NCBI GenBank assembly: GCA_030704615.1
Contig: CM060734.1
Span: 3,534,001 to 3,598,000 of the forward strand
DNA: 64,000 nucleotides
Source of the DNA: Takakia lepidozioides
Lineage: Eukaryota; Streptophyta; Takakiopsida; Takakiales; Takakiaceae
Direction of reading: 5' to 3'
Made by a program: the position numbers and the translations under genes
Shown: piece by piece, positions 1 through 10,515 of the stretch
Layout: each line of letters opens with the position of its first letter
Position numbering within the stretch: position 1 is the first letter of the stretch
Notes under the pieces: generated by a model
What the model was told of the DNA's origin: nothing
Seen by the model: only the letters and a program-made list of their open reading frames with translations
The model's database searches: none

Positions 1-483
1 CTGTCGCTGTTACTGTTCACCCCTGTTTCAGGTTGTGGGCTGAGCAGCACTGCTGGAACCAATACCATGTTTTCTAGCATGACGTCTACAACAGCCTTAG
101 CACCAGTATTCAATTACCATGTCCTGACTTTGGATTCACATTGGTTGTGCAGGAGCCTACGGCACTTTACATACCCTGGTTGGTAGAATGGTTGGTAGAA
201 ATCCCTCAACTAGCTACACGAGGGCTTAAAACCACTGGGTACTATGCCCCCAATGGTACTTCATAGCCAGTCCTTGCAGTGAACTTTGAATCAGTCCATC
301 CTCTCCCAATGGCATGAGAGATGGAGGCTGCAAGGAGGGGGGCCCCACAATAACACAACTACTGAGTGAACTGAAGAGCACCTCAATAATCAGACAGCAC
401 CATCCTCACATGTTTCTCAAGTGCCAGCCACGTCCGGCCATAACAACCGACACCCAGAAAGAAGGACAAACCGGGGAAAATAC

Positions 484-811
484 CGGATCTGCCCACTTGG
501 CTCTAATAGCATCTGAAATTTTCTGGCGATGCTCATCTGAGACCCCTTTGGCCTTCAGGGCCACTGCCCGGTCCTCTTTTTTCTTCAAAGCTAGTTGTTT
601 AGTTGCAGCTATTCTTTCCTTCAGGAGTCGCTGCTTGAGCATATTATATGTGTCCCAGTCAAATTCTTCGTCCCCAAGTCCTCCCTGTCTAGCAGCCTCT
701 GCCACAATATCCTTCCACTCCCTGAGGCACATCTCCTGGCAGAGCTTCATCATCCTTTTCATCTGCCATGTCATTCTCATTGAATTCCGGATCTTATCCT
801 TAGTTTCCTCA
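484..811 (-). CDS. NUMOD3-type plant protein, downstream exon
   Basis: Exon of a spliced host gene on the minus strand, the only non-transposon gene I recognise here. It follows an acceptor (GTGTGCAG at 812-819) and ends at a possible donor (GTATTT after 484). It encodes about 109 residues that begin with a NUMOD3-like repeat (SEETKDKIRNSM), pass through a basic helical stretch (WKDIVAEAARQGG, then EFDWDTYNMLKQRL) and end with a second repeat (SDEHRQKISDAIRAKW). Land plants have a nuclear-encoded family with this same order of NPKV, SEETK.KI, AEAARKGG and E.LDWDSY segments; it is often predicted to be plastid-targeted and its function is unknown to me. NUMOD3 is a DNA-binding helix best known from homing endonucleases, but there is no nuclease domain here. 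Further 3' exons should lie left of 484 or outside the window. Confidence 0.7.
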
Positions 812-1118
812 CTGCACACACAAGAACCCCAGTGCTATCATCACAGACAGCTTCTTAGAGAACATAACACTTGTCATGCCTAGGTGAATCATTGACCAAC
901 CCCTGTGAACGTTGGCTGCTTACAGGCACATCCCAATGCATTACCAACCCATGGGACCCAAAATAGAGGGTGCAACAACAGATAGCAGATGGCAACTCCA
1001 TCCCATAGACAGACCTCAGATGTCTGTTCGAGTATGGGACAAACTCTCACTTTACAGGGTGTAACACGAACTCAATTAAGAAAAGAGAATGTGGTCAAGA
1101 TAACATGTAAGTCCTTAC

Positions 1119-1156
1119 GAAGGATTTTTCCCACAATTCCGCAGCTTCTCCCGAAC
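1119..1156 (-). CDS. NUMOD3-type plant protein, 38-nt micro-exon
   Basis: Micro-exon between acceptor GTGCAG (ending at 1157) and donor GTAAGG (from 1118). It encodes VREKLRNCGKNP plus two bases of a serine codon that is completed by the first base of the exon at 811. Both phases fit, and the joined reading (PKV REKL... SEETK) matches the spacing between NUMOD3 repeats in plant homologues. It was identified from splice signals and phase, not from length. Confidence 0.65.
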
Positions 1157-1271
1157 CTGCACCACATGCACAGAGTACCCAACCCATCATAAGAATGAGA
1201 GACAGAGCTGTGTCCGTCTTGATTGTCCTCTGAAATATTGGTTAAGACCACCCTGGCAGCATACAAATGTG

Positions 1272-1402
1272 TTGCTATAGCCTTGTGGCCTAACCCGTGA
1301 GAAGAAGAAACAAGAAAAAGGAAGAACAGAACTGACAGAGTGGGGGAATGGTGAGGGAGAGAATGTACTCATAAGACATTGTTTGCCATAGCCTTGTGGC
1401 CA
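1272..1402 (+). repeat. two copies of a CCTTGTGGCC short repeat in an intron
   Basis: Two related segments, GCTATAGCCTTGTGGCC at about 1274 and TTGCCATAGCCTTGTGGCC at about 1383, flank a stretch with GAGAATGTACTCATAAGAC. A diverged inverted copy lies at 2020-2079 in the next intron. A further direct copy is at 28767-28810, at the edge of the large palindrome. It may be a SINE or the 3' end of a LINE; I see no tRNA-like promoter boxes that would decide. Confidence 0.5.
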
Positions 1403-1428
1403 AAGATACTGCGCCCAGTTTGGGCAGA

Positions 1429-1463
1429 ACAAGAGAGAGAGAGAGGAGAGAGAGAGAGAGGGA
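1429..1463 (+). repeat. (GA)n microsatellite
   Basis: Almost uninterrupted GA dinucleotides, in the intron between the exons at 1156 and 1741. Confidence 0.9.
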
Positions 1464-1740
1464 GATGCACCCATAAGCTGCCCTGACCACACTGGAACAT
1501 ACAAAACTCGGAATAGGTGTGGTAATCATAAGAGTGAGCCTACAAATGGTACACAGTATTTGTGGGAGAGAGAAAGGGAGCCAGCGGAGATTCCAATAGT
1601 GATGACTGACTTCCTTTCCAGTGTGAGAGCGTGGGTGATACACACAGAACCCAGCCTCTCATAACAGTTTTCCCTCTAGAAACTGAGCTTCAAGCCAAAC
1701 TACCGAATCAAGGGGAATAAAAGAAGTCACACGACCGAAC

Positions 1741-1793
1741 CTTTGGATTGAGCATGGCCTGTCTTGTTTTTTCCCGAATTCTTTCAATTGTTT
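1741..1793 (-). CDS. NUMOD3-type plant protein, 53-nt exon
   Basis: Exon between acceptor TGGCAG (ending at 1794) and a weak donor GTTCGG (from 1740). It reads ETIERIREKTRQAMLNPK and completes the repeat begun in the exon ending at 2194 (HSP + E from a split codon). The downstream end falls on a codon boundary, which matches the start of the 38-nt exon at 1156. Confidence 0.68.
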
Positions 1794-2019
1794 CTGCCAG
1801 GCAACAACTCACAACAGTTGTAATCTCTCTCTTATCTCTCTCTACTCTAATATAACAGCGCAACCGAGTTTGCATGCGGACAAGTGCCTCTGTAAGCACC
1901 TCAATGGCAGTTGTGGGAAAATAAGTTTATACCTGCAGTTGAGTTGCAGGGATAAGCTAAACCCTGGTGGGTGCGAACCCCACAAAAGGCTTCGGGAGGG
2001 TTAGTTTCCCGCAGGATCA

Positions 2020-2079
2020 ATGGCCGTAAGGCTATGGCAAGCCAACGTTCACAGGGAACAGCATGAGTACATTCTCTAC
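2020..2079 (-). repeat. inverted copy of the CCTTGTGGCC short repeat
   Basis: On the minus strand this reads GAGAATGTACTCAT, a spacer, then TTGCCATAGCCTTACGGCC, the same order of blocks as at 1363-1402. It lies in the intron between the exons at 2194 and 1793 of the NUMOD3-type gene. Confidence 0.45.
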
Positions 2080-2193
2080 TCTGCATTGTGTGCATGGAAG
2101 CAATGTGATGCTTCCACCTCATTACCATACAAGATTATTGCCTACTTCACATCCAGCAGGATCAGCTCAGTGCAAACACCACTAGCAATTTAC

Positions 2194-2373
2194 CTGGTGA
2201 ATGCCGTTTGCCCTTGTTCCAGGGCACCCTTCCTTTGTTGGACTTTGCTATATTCTGTCGCCGTAATTTCTCTTTGGCTGCGATACCCTCTCTTGGTAAA
2301 TCCATTGATTCATACTCGATCTCTCTCTCCTCTACATAGTGCATATGTGTGCTGGGGTGCTGTGAATCCATGA
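2194..2373 (-). CDS. NUMOD3-type plant protein, upstream exon
   Basis: The exon ends at donor CACCAG|GTAAAT (2194|2193). Its last residues, KLRRQNIAKSNKGRVPWNKG then KRHSP, form the signature first NUMOD3 repeat of the plant family (KGRVPWNKGRKHS). The left edge given is an in-frame ATG at 2371-2373, but the open frame continues upstream to 2740 and the true acceptor or start is not resolved. An acceptor near 2415 (TTGCTGCAG) is an alternative. If the protein is organellar, its targeting peptide would be in an exon further right that I could not identify. Confidence 0.6.
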
Positions 2374-2419
2374 TGTTTGGGATCCCCAGCGACACAACGG
2401 TCCCTGCAGCAACCTGAGA

Positions 2420-4480
2420 AGTAACTATTGTTCCATTATCTAGGGCCACAACTGCCAGTGCCACAGTAGCACAACCACAACGACCTGTAAGCTTTTCAGC
2501 GACTTGGCCGTTCCTTGCTACCCATAATCTGAAAGGGGGGGAAACCTTCCAATAAAAGCCAAGTCTGACCGGAATGGTTTGTCCTGAATTAGAGAGACAA
2601 AGCACATTTCTCAATACAGGCCTGCTGCAAATGAGGTCCGTGGGAGAATGCATAATCGAAGCAACCACACCGGTTGAAGGGAGATGAGATGATCCCAGCG
2701 ATAGAAGGGAGGTCCACAGGTAGCCTGCAGGACAATCCACACCAATGTATACGGATCATGAGACGCTCGCCTACACCAAAGTCCAATTCACGAATGCAGC
2801 ACAGTAGCTGGACAATTGCACTTATTAACATCTCTGCAGCAAGCTAGGACTTTTGAGTTGTATAGTTGGCTGGAATGGTGAGCTCAGCACAATCGCATGG
2901 CAGGCCAGGGAAACTTTGTGAAATGCTTCCACTTCATGGCCAAGAACATCTCTGTGCTTGGAGCTTACGTTCAAGGCCCTCCGTGTTCGTGCAATGATTC
3001 GGTTCAGTGCTTTTGTCTGGTATGCGTTACTGTCCCATACGCTTTTCGGACTTTCCTGGACCCTATCAAGGTATGTGCTTTATACTTCTCTCTCAAACAT
3101 ACCCTGACACAGATATACATGCCTTCAGCAGCCACGCCGTGTGTGTACATGCCCGTGCCCAATTTGCGTCTCCATCTTCAGACTTCGAGCGATAAATGGA
3201 GACACAAATGGAACAACCAAGCACCTTCAGATCCGATGGTGAAAGACCTTGCAATGAATGAGTAGGAAAAAAGAGCGCCGAGGAGAAAACAACCTGGGTA
3301 TCGACCAAGCAGGAGGCGTGGCAGACTCCCATCACCAATAGCTCCACAACTTGCAACCCTGCCTCTCAAGTAAGAGAGATTACCTTACTATTACACTATC
3401 CTGCCCAATTCTCTCCTCTGCTGAGAGCCTGAAGGCCTGTGGACGACGCATGGCACATCTCCGCAGCAAAGGACCCGGACCCAAGTGATAGAAGCTCGAG
3501 AGTGCGGAGAAGGAGGTAGGCCAAGCACTACCATCCACTTCCCATCGCAAGCTTTTCCGCCTGCGCTCTCAGAGACAAGATACTCGAGTAGCCATTTATG
3601 AGAGTCTTTTTTCTTTTCTCTCTCTGAAAGTCTTTTATTTTTTTTTCTTCAACACAAAACCCCTGTCCCTTAACCCTAGCCCTTTTTTGACTTTTTACCA
3701 ATTTTGGGTACCCAGCTGCAGTAAATTGCCCCTAGAAACCTACCGAAAATCATCCAGATATTCCAGCCTTATAGCAATGGGCCCAGCTCATTTATGCATG
3801 ACATACCAAAAAAGGATCCAAGTCCACCGTGGAAATTGTGAGATTATAGCATTTGCCCGGACCTCAAATATCAGGTCCCAAATAAAAAGTGAGAAAGAAA
3901 TTGGTTTGACCAAATCAAAACCTAGCTTTATCCAATTTTGCTTGCCCCAAGACCCACCATTTCCAAATCACTAGTGGAGTGGCTATGACCCCACTAAATT
4001 GCAGGTCCAACTGATTTTTTCACCTATGGTTACTATTCATGCAATTACATGGGGGGTTGAAATCTCAAAATTGACAAGAGAAAATGTGCCTCCAAATGAA
4101 GTACTTTTTTACAATTTTTTAAAAAAGCCAATGGTGGATGTGTGTATGTAATGCTCACACACCACAAGGTGAAGTGCTTTTTCCAAAATTGCTAATGTTA
4201 TGCCAAAAATGGCCTTTGGAGTGCAATATGTTTTGGGCTTGTTTACCTGCCACATCAGCGGTCAACAAGCCCTTTTCAGGCCCCAAAACGTAAATGAGAT
4301 TTTTTATAGGTCGAAGCTTTTGTTTTTTTTTTAATTTTGTTTTTTGCATCATACTCGAGACAAATCCCTTGTCATTAAAGCTTCAGGAATGGGCCCCATC
4401 AGATTAGATCTGCAAAAATTAGGTCGAATTGCAAATTCAAAGTGACCCCATTCAGGTCGCTTGGGAACTTAAGGGTTAAA
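2420..4480. other. no recognisable gene
   Basis: I see no protein family on either strand. The left part (to about 3600) could hold 5' exons or the promoter of the NUMOD3-type gene, but no exon is supported by both coding similarity and splice phase. From 3600 to 4480 the sequence is AT-rich with T-runs and frequent stops. Confidence 0.5.
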
Positions 4481-4490
4481 AAAAAAAAAC

Positions 4491-4494
<4 letters not shown>

Positions 4495-4546
<52 letters not shown>
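4495..4546 (+). repeat. (CGAAAA)n hexamer repeat, about 9 units
   Basis: CG falls every six bases from 4495 to 4543, joined to an A-run on the left. An antisense reading gives an FSFSFS peptide that has no meaning as a gene. Confidence 0.95.
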
Positions 4547-4547
<1 letters not shown>

Positions 4548-4841
4548 TAGAAATACTGGCCCTGCCTTGTTTGCTACTAATTTTGAATTGCTTCAAATGA
4601 TTGACATAATATGGGAGTTTAACCCTTGCAAAACTGCAAGCGAAATTGAATCTCCAGCCACAAAAAAGCCTCATAACTTGAGGAAAATTCGCATGGGTGA
4701 AAACTGATACTATGGAAGCTACTTACCATATATAACCCTGCATAGCTTTATAAAAAGACCCAAGTGGGGTGACTGTACAAATGGGTGTAACTGTCCCCAA
4801 GAGGAAACAACCAAAGCGATATATTAACACAAAGAAAGAAA

Positions 4842-5246
4842 TCAAACTATTCTAGTATCACCTACAGCCTGAAGAAGGTCAGACAACAGGAAAGAGGGTG
4901 GATCAGACAGTGCGGGGAGGCGAGATGAAGCCGCCCCAGCAACCTCTGCCCGACGTAAAATAGATTGAGCTTGAGCCTTTTGCAAAGCAACAGAAACTCG
5001 TTGTCTAAAGAATGCTACAAGAACAGAGGCGTATGGGCTTCCAAGGCTTTTGTTTTCTGCTGCACGATGGGCACATGTGCGAAGGAACTCATTGAACTGA
5101 TGATGCAAACAACCAAAGATCTCGACTGCCAAAGGAAGGAATGTGTCTGTGGATTGACGTGCCTGATAGTCATGCTCCTTTCCCTGCGCAGCTACTGAAG
5201 CAGCAACTCCCTGTGATGAGGCTGTGCGGGGCAGAAGATGCACCAC
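4842..5246 (-). pseudogene. retroelement ORF remnant (C-terminal part)
   Basis: An open frame of about 134 codons contains segments such as LAVEIFGCLHHQFNEFL, RQRVSVALQKAQAQSIL and DLLQAVGDT. From memory, this pattern (PLAVE.FGCLH, then FYRQ.VSVALQRAQA) recurs at the C-terminus of retrotransposon ORFs in streptophyte genomes. I could not confirm the family. No reverse transcriptase motifs are next to it, so it is probably a short fragment. The flanks 5250-5720 hold nothing I recognise. Confidence 0.35.
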
Positions 5247-5723
5247 ACAAAAGAATTTTCCACTGTAGAAGCTGGGAGCACATCAGTGGTAAATGCACAG
5301 TGTGTCGCCCCTGGTGGTTCGGGGTTCAAACCCGTTGCCCTGCCCCGTGTGTGGGATTGTTCCTGACGATATGTCTGGGCGTTGATCGTCCTGTAGGTCT
5401 CATGGCCCATAAATGAAAGGGGGTTAATTTTTCCCCCTCCTCAAGGGCCAGAATTGTGGGCTCTCGCCCCCACGTTTCCTTTACATATATATATTAAATT
5501 GGGAGATTATAATAACAATGTTGTGGACAGTCTCCAGCAGTTTTTGACGGCCCAAAAATCTTGTTTCCTTATCGAATTTCCTAAACTACAAGATTTTGTG
5601 TCCGGGAGAAGATTTTGCGGCCGATAATCCATCTTCCCACCAAGTTTCAGGAAAACTTGGGGTTGTTTTGTTTTTAGGCTCTTGTGTAGTGCCATCTGGA
5701 CGGCAGTCAAGGATGGGCAGCAA

Positions 5724-5737
5724 ATTTTTTTTTTTTT
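5724..5737 (-). other. LINE poly(A) tail
   Basis: A run of 14 T on the plus strand, i.e. 14 A at the 3' end of the minus-strand LINE, as expected for target-primed reverse transcription. I did not find the second copy of a target duplication at the truncated 5' end near 59440. Confidence 0.7.
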
Positions 5738-5964
5738 TAATCAACAGGGGACAATGGCCCTGAAAATTTATTTAATAAAAGCGGATTACATAGAAGTGAG
5801 GAAAAAATAACCTCACAAGAGACACCGTAAGGAAGAGAAAGGAGCTTTGCCCCGTAACCAAAACTAAGAGCCCTGGAGAGGCTAAGGATGAGCGCTGCAG
5901 GAAGAGGATGGCGATTAAGGCCTAGAGGAGTCGAAGGAGAGATACGCCTTGGACTTGGCCTTTC

Positions 5965-6480
5965 TCAGGGTGCGCTTATGGCGCCAATTGACTTCGGAGT
6001 CCTCGGCCTCAGCAGACTGACGGGCACTACGGGAGCTACCAACATGTCGGGAAGCAGTTGTTCCAGACAACCGTTGAATTGGAAGTTCTTGTGCACAAAA
6101 CACCTCCTTATCAAAGTCAATGAATAGTTGCAATCTCCTGTTCTGTGAGCATCTAGCAGCAGCTGTACAAAGGACATGCCACGCTTTCTTGCTTTAGACA
6201 GGATGTCTGAGTGAGCTCTATGGAGCACCAACTTTGCACAAGGAGCAATACCATCATAAACAAGAGCACATCTACATTTCCAAATGTTCCAGAGGGTGTG
6301 GGCTCTTACAGCAATCCAATAAGAGCCATTGTGCATATTTAAAAGCAAGACAGAAGTCTGGAAAGAGAAATCCAAGGACCAGTTACCATAGAATTTCCTG
6401 ACTGCAATCCAAACAGAGCAGGCAAAGGGACAGTGTAACAAGCAATGCTCGATTGTCTCCGGTCCACCTGAGTTGCACAT
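5965..6480 (-). pseudogene. LINE ORF2 C-terminus with zf-RVT zinc motif
   Basis: An open frame of about 171 residues opening with C-x-S-G-G-P-E-T-I-E-H-C-L-L-H-C-P, the zinc-binding zf-RVT motif found after plant LINE reverse transcriptases (CxxCG..ET..HLL..CP). It continues with an aromatic stretch (HTLWNIWKCRCALVYDG) typical of the same region. The 6480-7380 segment upstream belongs to the same ORF but is broken by frameshifts; EETLRQPLFGN is still readable at about 7300. Confidence 0.7.
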
Positions 6481-7387
6481 GGAGCAGGGAAGCTATGGAT
6501 CCGAAATGAAGGCAACTACTAGCAGGATACGGTTGACAAGCTTCCATAAGAACCCACTTATTTTGGCTGCTCGCTGTTTTCTAAAAACATCTTTCCACAC
6601 TAATTGCCAGTTGGCTGGAAGCAAGGGAAGATGTCTCTACTTGGAATTCCACTTTTCATTGAAAAGTATCGGGGGCCTTTGGAGAGAGTATCTGAGCTTC
6701 ACAGTATAGGCAAAGAAAGGCTTGTGGACCTGCGACATCCATTTCCATTCGGCAGGATCGAATTGTAGAAGTGTAATTGGAGCCCGCAGAAACCAAAAGA
6801 AGGAATCTCTGTAGTGCTAGATGTTAATAGGAGGAGAAGGGTTAAATTCTCCAGTAATCTTGTAAAAGACCCTTATTGCATAGAGACCTTCCTCCTGCAA
6901 TTGAGAGAAACGAGGCTAGTACAGAGCACCATCACTGTCCGACAAAAATTGCCAACCAGAAACAAAACCGGCATCCCGGGAAATGGCATAGAAGGCAATT
7001 TGCGCAGAGCCAGCATCACCTCTCCCGAGCCAGGCTGGAAGGGATCGAACTACGGACGGATCAAAACATATGGAGGTCCACCACTGCGGAATCTCCCCGA
7101 CCACCAAGTCCCAGGCTTGAGCTCTCTTGGAAGAAAGATTAGGAGTGACTAACTCTTTGGGAAGGAAGTTGGAGGAATCCCATATATGGCAGAAATGTGA
7201 AACCCGCGTTCTCCCAATGAGCCCACCGCTTGGAGCAAGGCAAGGGCACTTCGGAATCAGAATTATAGTTACCGAAAAGAGGTTGGCGCAGGGTCTCCTC
7301 CACTGTAGAAGGCATAGTTTGATAGAGGGAATTCCGAATTTGAATCCATGCTGACCAGATTGAATGCCAGCGCGGCCCGTTCACCGG

Positions 7388-7672
7388 CGTTAAAAGCAGG
7401 TGTGGCGGATTCTCGCCGCTACGTGGCGCTATATGATTGAGGTTCGATTATCCCATATCGATAGCCCAGATTCAGAGCCCCGGGGAGGATATAAACGGGG
7501 CGAGTCTCAAGGGAAGGCCGATGGGTTGATGGCTGATGACATGGGCCTCGGTGGTAGGTCTGCCGTCCTCTGTGCGTAATCGGCCATCCCTGCCGATTCT
7601 GCCCTGGGTGGCCGATTCGGCCTGAGAATTAGGCCGAAAAAGTGGCAGAATCTGCCACACCTGCTTTTAACG
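7388..7672. mobile_element. MITE-like insertion with ~26-bp inverted ends
   Basis: A 285-bp segment interrupts the LINE ORF. Its ends are inverted repeats: the left end starts CGTTAAAAGCAGGTGTGGC, and the right end read backwards is the same for 19 bases, then continues as AGATTCT. It is non-coding, GC-rich in the middle and contains repeated GGCCGATTCGG-type words. No clear target duplication is seen outside the ends. A TTAA at both ends could be either part of the repeat or a TTAA-type duplication. Confidence 0.7.
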
Positions 7673-7687
7673 TTTGGGTGATCTGGG

Positions 7688-8382
7688 TCAAACTAACCAG
7701 GGCTCTTCGAAATGGAGAGGATGCAGTAGCTCCCCAGAGGATGTTTCTAACCAAAACATTAATCTGGTTGATGATCTCGGAGCCTGGTGACCAAACCGCA
7801 GCTGTGAACCACGACGAGGCCAGAACCACCTGATTAGCCACAAGAGCACGCCCTGTAATCGAGAGAAAGAGGGAACTCCAATAAACAAGGCTCTTCCTAT
7901 ATTTTGAATCACAGCTTCACAACGCTGGATATCAGTAAGCCCGTGGCCTATGAGATGCCCCAACAGCTTGTGGGCCTGCCTATCTTGAAGCCGCCGCAAC
8001 CCTAAGTCCTGGCCCCATGAGTCAATGTGATTGTTAAAGAATCGGGACGTTGCTTGGAGAGAATCCCCATTGACTTAGACCAATTGACCTTGAGCCCCGA
8101 TGCCAAATATAAAAGGTTGAGGGCCTGGAGCGAATCCAAGATATTAGACGTCGATGCATTATCCAGCAGAAGCACCGTGTCACATGCGTATAGAGATGTT
8201 TTGATGGAGGCAGGAGCAGGCAAGGATCGGGGGATTTTGAGGCCCTGTATTTGTGGATGAGAGTCAAACAAGTGCCCAAGGCAGTCAGCCGCCAATAAAA
8301 AGAGGAAGGCAGCCAACGGGCATCCTTGACGAACAGAGCGATGTAAACAAAAAGCAGGAGAAATAACCCCATTCACCAGATT
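7688..8382 (-). pseudogene. LINE reverse transcriptase, C-terminal half
   Basis: Contains the RT block RQGCPLAAFLFLLAAD (about 8310-8360) and the catalytic block as YACDTVLLLDN. The family has YADDTVLL here, so the first aspartate of the ADD pair is replaced by cysteine and the enzyme would be dead even without the frameshifts. Downstream are the thumb segments GHLIGHGLTDIQRCEAV and VLVRNILWG, in shifted frames. The N-terminal half of this RT is at 57944-58780. Confidence 0.8.
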
Positions 8383-9109
8383 TGTCGCGCACCTCACTTC
8401 AGTAAGCTCCCCTTCAAGTCATAGTTACTCGCTTTGATGCGCGCACCTAACTCCCAACCTGGCCGCCGGGCCAACTCGGAGCTTCGGCTGCTCACCGGGA
8501 CATAACGGTCCCCCTTTTCTCCCCCAACAGACCCTCCACCAATTTGGGCCTAGTGGAAATTCCCTTTGGTAGCTGGCAGTCCGGAATAGCTCCCCACTTC
8601 TTGGTCGCTTTCCGGCTCGCTCGCTTACTCACTAGTTTTTGGTCACCAACGGGCTTGCACCGTTCTCGGGGTTACTACTCCCTATATATACTTCTGTGAC
8701 TGTCCGCGGGGGTTTCACAAACAACCATGCCATTTTATGGCGAACCACCATGAAGACCCTCGATTCCCGGTGATGAGTTGCGGTGAGTCTTGGCCCACCC
8801 ACCACAGCCCCATTGGACCGTGGTGAGTCCCAAGACTCCCCACGACTCCCACCACCAGGTCTCCGCCCCATGGTGAGTCCTATGCCACCCCCACTAAGTC
8901 CCACTAAGCTACCACCACCCCTTGTGGAGCCACCCCCACCGCAACTCGGTGTGCGGGGCTCCACCTAGTGAGCGCCTCTGCCTCCTTGAGTGCCTTGGGC
9001 ACTCAAGGGTGCTTCAGCCCCCCCGTACCTATTGCTGCCACCGCCCCCCACCACAAGGGCAGCCCCTCTGCGTCCCGACCCCCTGCCCTCAAGGCAAAGG
9101 GCCGCGACA
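8383..9109 (-). repeat. Chromovirus 3' LTR
   Basis: 727 bp, starting TGTCGCGCACC and ending GGCCGCGACA on the plus strand, so the outermost bases TGTCGCG/CGCGACA are inverted repeats. It is nearly identical to 57125-57849. A purine-rich GGTAGGGGTGTG (minus strand) lies directly inside it at 9110-9121 and is the likely polypurine tract. Open frames inside the LTR (Gly/Pro-rich) are not genes. Confidence 0.9.
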
Positions 9110-10013
9110 CACACCCCTACCAACAGGGAGTCGATGTCCTCATCGACTTGTCCATTTTGTAGAAACGAACATCCAAGTTGTGGCGTCCCACATCAAGGAG
9201 TTTGTTTCCGCACCATGGCGTCCCATGGCAAAGAACCAAACCCCACACTTGACTCTACTCTCCACTAGCTAGTTCGGCCGACTTCCTCCAAGTCCCGGCC
9301 AAGGGTGGAGCCTCTCAAGCTCCACCCAGTGCACTCTTCTTGGCCTACTTCAAGGCCAAGGAACGATCCTCCCTGAGGATCAAAACGCCTTACTGCAACA
9401 ACATTGCTTGCGACTGCTCATGATGCCGCTTTTGGCATCACCTTGTGCAAGGGTTCACCTTGAACCCTTTTTGACTAGGAAGATAACCTTGAACCAACCG
9501 TGCGCCCCAATCACTACAATTGGGTCCGCCTTGGAATGTTGGCCTGAGGTACGGGAACACGCCGAAGCGGCACTACGACTTCGTCCCGAGGCTACACGAT
9601 TATAGTACGTGAACGGAAGCACGTAGCTTCTGCGTTAGCCCGCACTACAAGGCAACCCCCTCGGTAGCGCAGTTATAGTACGCGCATGCGCCAGATGCGC
9701 ACTAGCACGTGAACTCCCAAAGAAGGCGCAAGTTTCTTTGCCCCTTGGATGGGAGTCACCCGATTTCGGCTCTGCGCAAACACACGATTAAACCAATTTA
9801 CCTCTCCCACTTTTGTAAGCTAGTATGCATTCTACACACTAGCCAACCATACCATGCATCACCATTCCAAACAAAATAGGAAGCGCAACATTTGGAAACC
9901 ATTTCATTTATAACAAAATTTGTACAATACAAGTTTTTGCAATCGGATTCTTGAGCTAGCTAAGCCGGCTAAGCATGCATTTCCTCCCCCACAATCCAAG
10001 GTTGATGTCCCCA
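9110..10013 (-). other. Chromovirus 3' untranslated region
   Basis: Non-coding stretch of about 900 bases between the end of the chromodomain ORF and the 3' LTR. I see no domain in it. Confidence 0.55.
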
Positions 10014-10445
10014 TCAACGCTTCTTCCGCTTTTGAGGTTGCCCTTCGAAAGCTGCAACCGCCTCGGATGCGTTTCTCATTTCTGAGGCACGCACCCAAGA
10101 TGCCTCCACATAATGATAGCCTTTCCTTTTCACGAGATACTCTATTTCTCGATTCTTGAACCTCCTCGACTTAAGCATTGTCTCCACCTCGTACTCAAAT
10201 TCATTTTCATGATCCAACAGCACAGGTGGCGGACGCAACACTTGATGCCGATTCGGACGCGCTTCATCTTTGAAGTAAGGCTTCAAAAGGGAGATGTGGA
10301 ATACCGGATGCACCTTGCTGTTTGCCGGCAGCTCCAATTCATACACATCCTCATTCATAACCTTCCGGATTCGAAAGGGTCTCGCATACGGAGGTACAAA
10401 CTTCGGGCTCACTTCCGGAGGTAGTCGAAAATTCTTGATGTTCAA
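10014..10445 (-). pseudogene. Chromovirus integrase C-terminus with chromodomain
   Basis: About 143 residues. The first part (FRIRKVMNEDVYELELP, then VHPVFHISLLKPY) is the conserved GPY/F-like end of Ty3/gypsy integrase. The second part (EYEVETMLKSRR, then REIEYLVKRKGYHYVEASWVR) is a chromodomain of the plant chromovirus type, which in this group directs integration to modified histones. The HHCC and DDE parts of integrase are missing: the sequence passes within about 120 bp into RT-domain sequence, an internal deletion of roughly 1.5 kb judged from family size. Confidence 0.85.
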
Positions 10446-10515
10446 CCAGACCTCCGTGCCTGCCTCAAACTTAACTTCCCTCCGCTTCCGATTTGTCTGC
10501 CTTTCATACTATTTC

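Larger units (their letters stand above)
5724..8382 (-). mobile_element. LINE (L1-like), 3' half
   Basis: Minus-strand non-LTR retrotransposon whose 5' half is at 57850-59440; the chromovirus inserted in its reverse transcriptase separates the halves. The 3' end is marked by a 14-nt poly(A) (T-run 5724-5737 on the plus strand). Reading on the minus strand, this half holds the middle and end of the RT domain, the RT thumb region, a stretch with EETLRQPLFGN, and a C-terminal zinc-binding zf-RVT segment. It has many frameshifts and is not functional. Confidence 0.85.

Noticed and set aside
4399-4674. Frame encoding an FSFSFS repeat
   Set aside because: Antisense reading of the CGAAAA hexamer repeat.
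5290-5350. tRNA-like GGTTCAAACCC stretch
   Set aside because: It resembles a T-arm, but the stem does not close over five pairs and no D-arm, anticodon arm or acceptor stem fits around it.
8632-8964. Gly-rich open frame
   Set aside because: Lies inside the chromovirus LTR and recurs at 57374-57676 in the other LTR.
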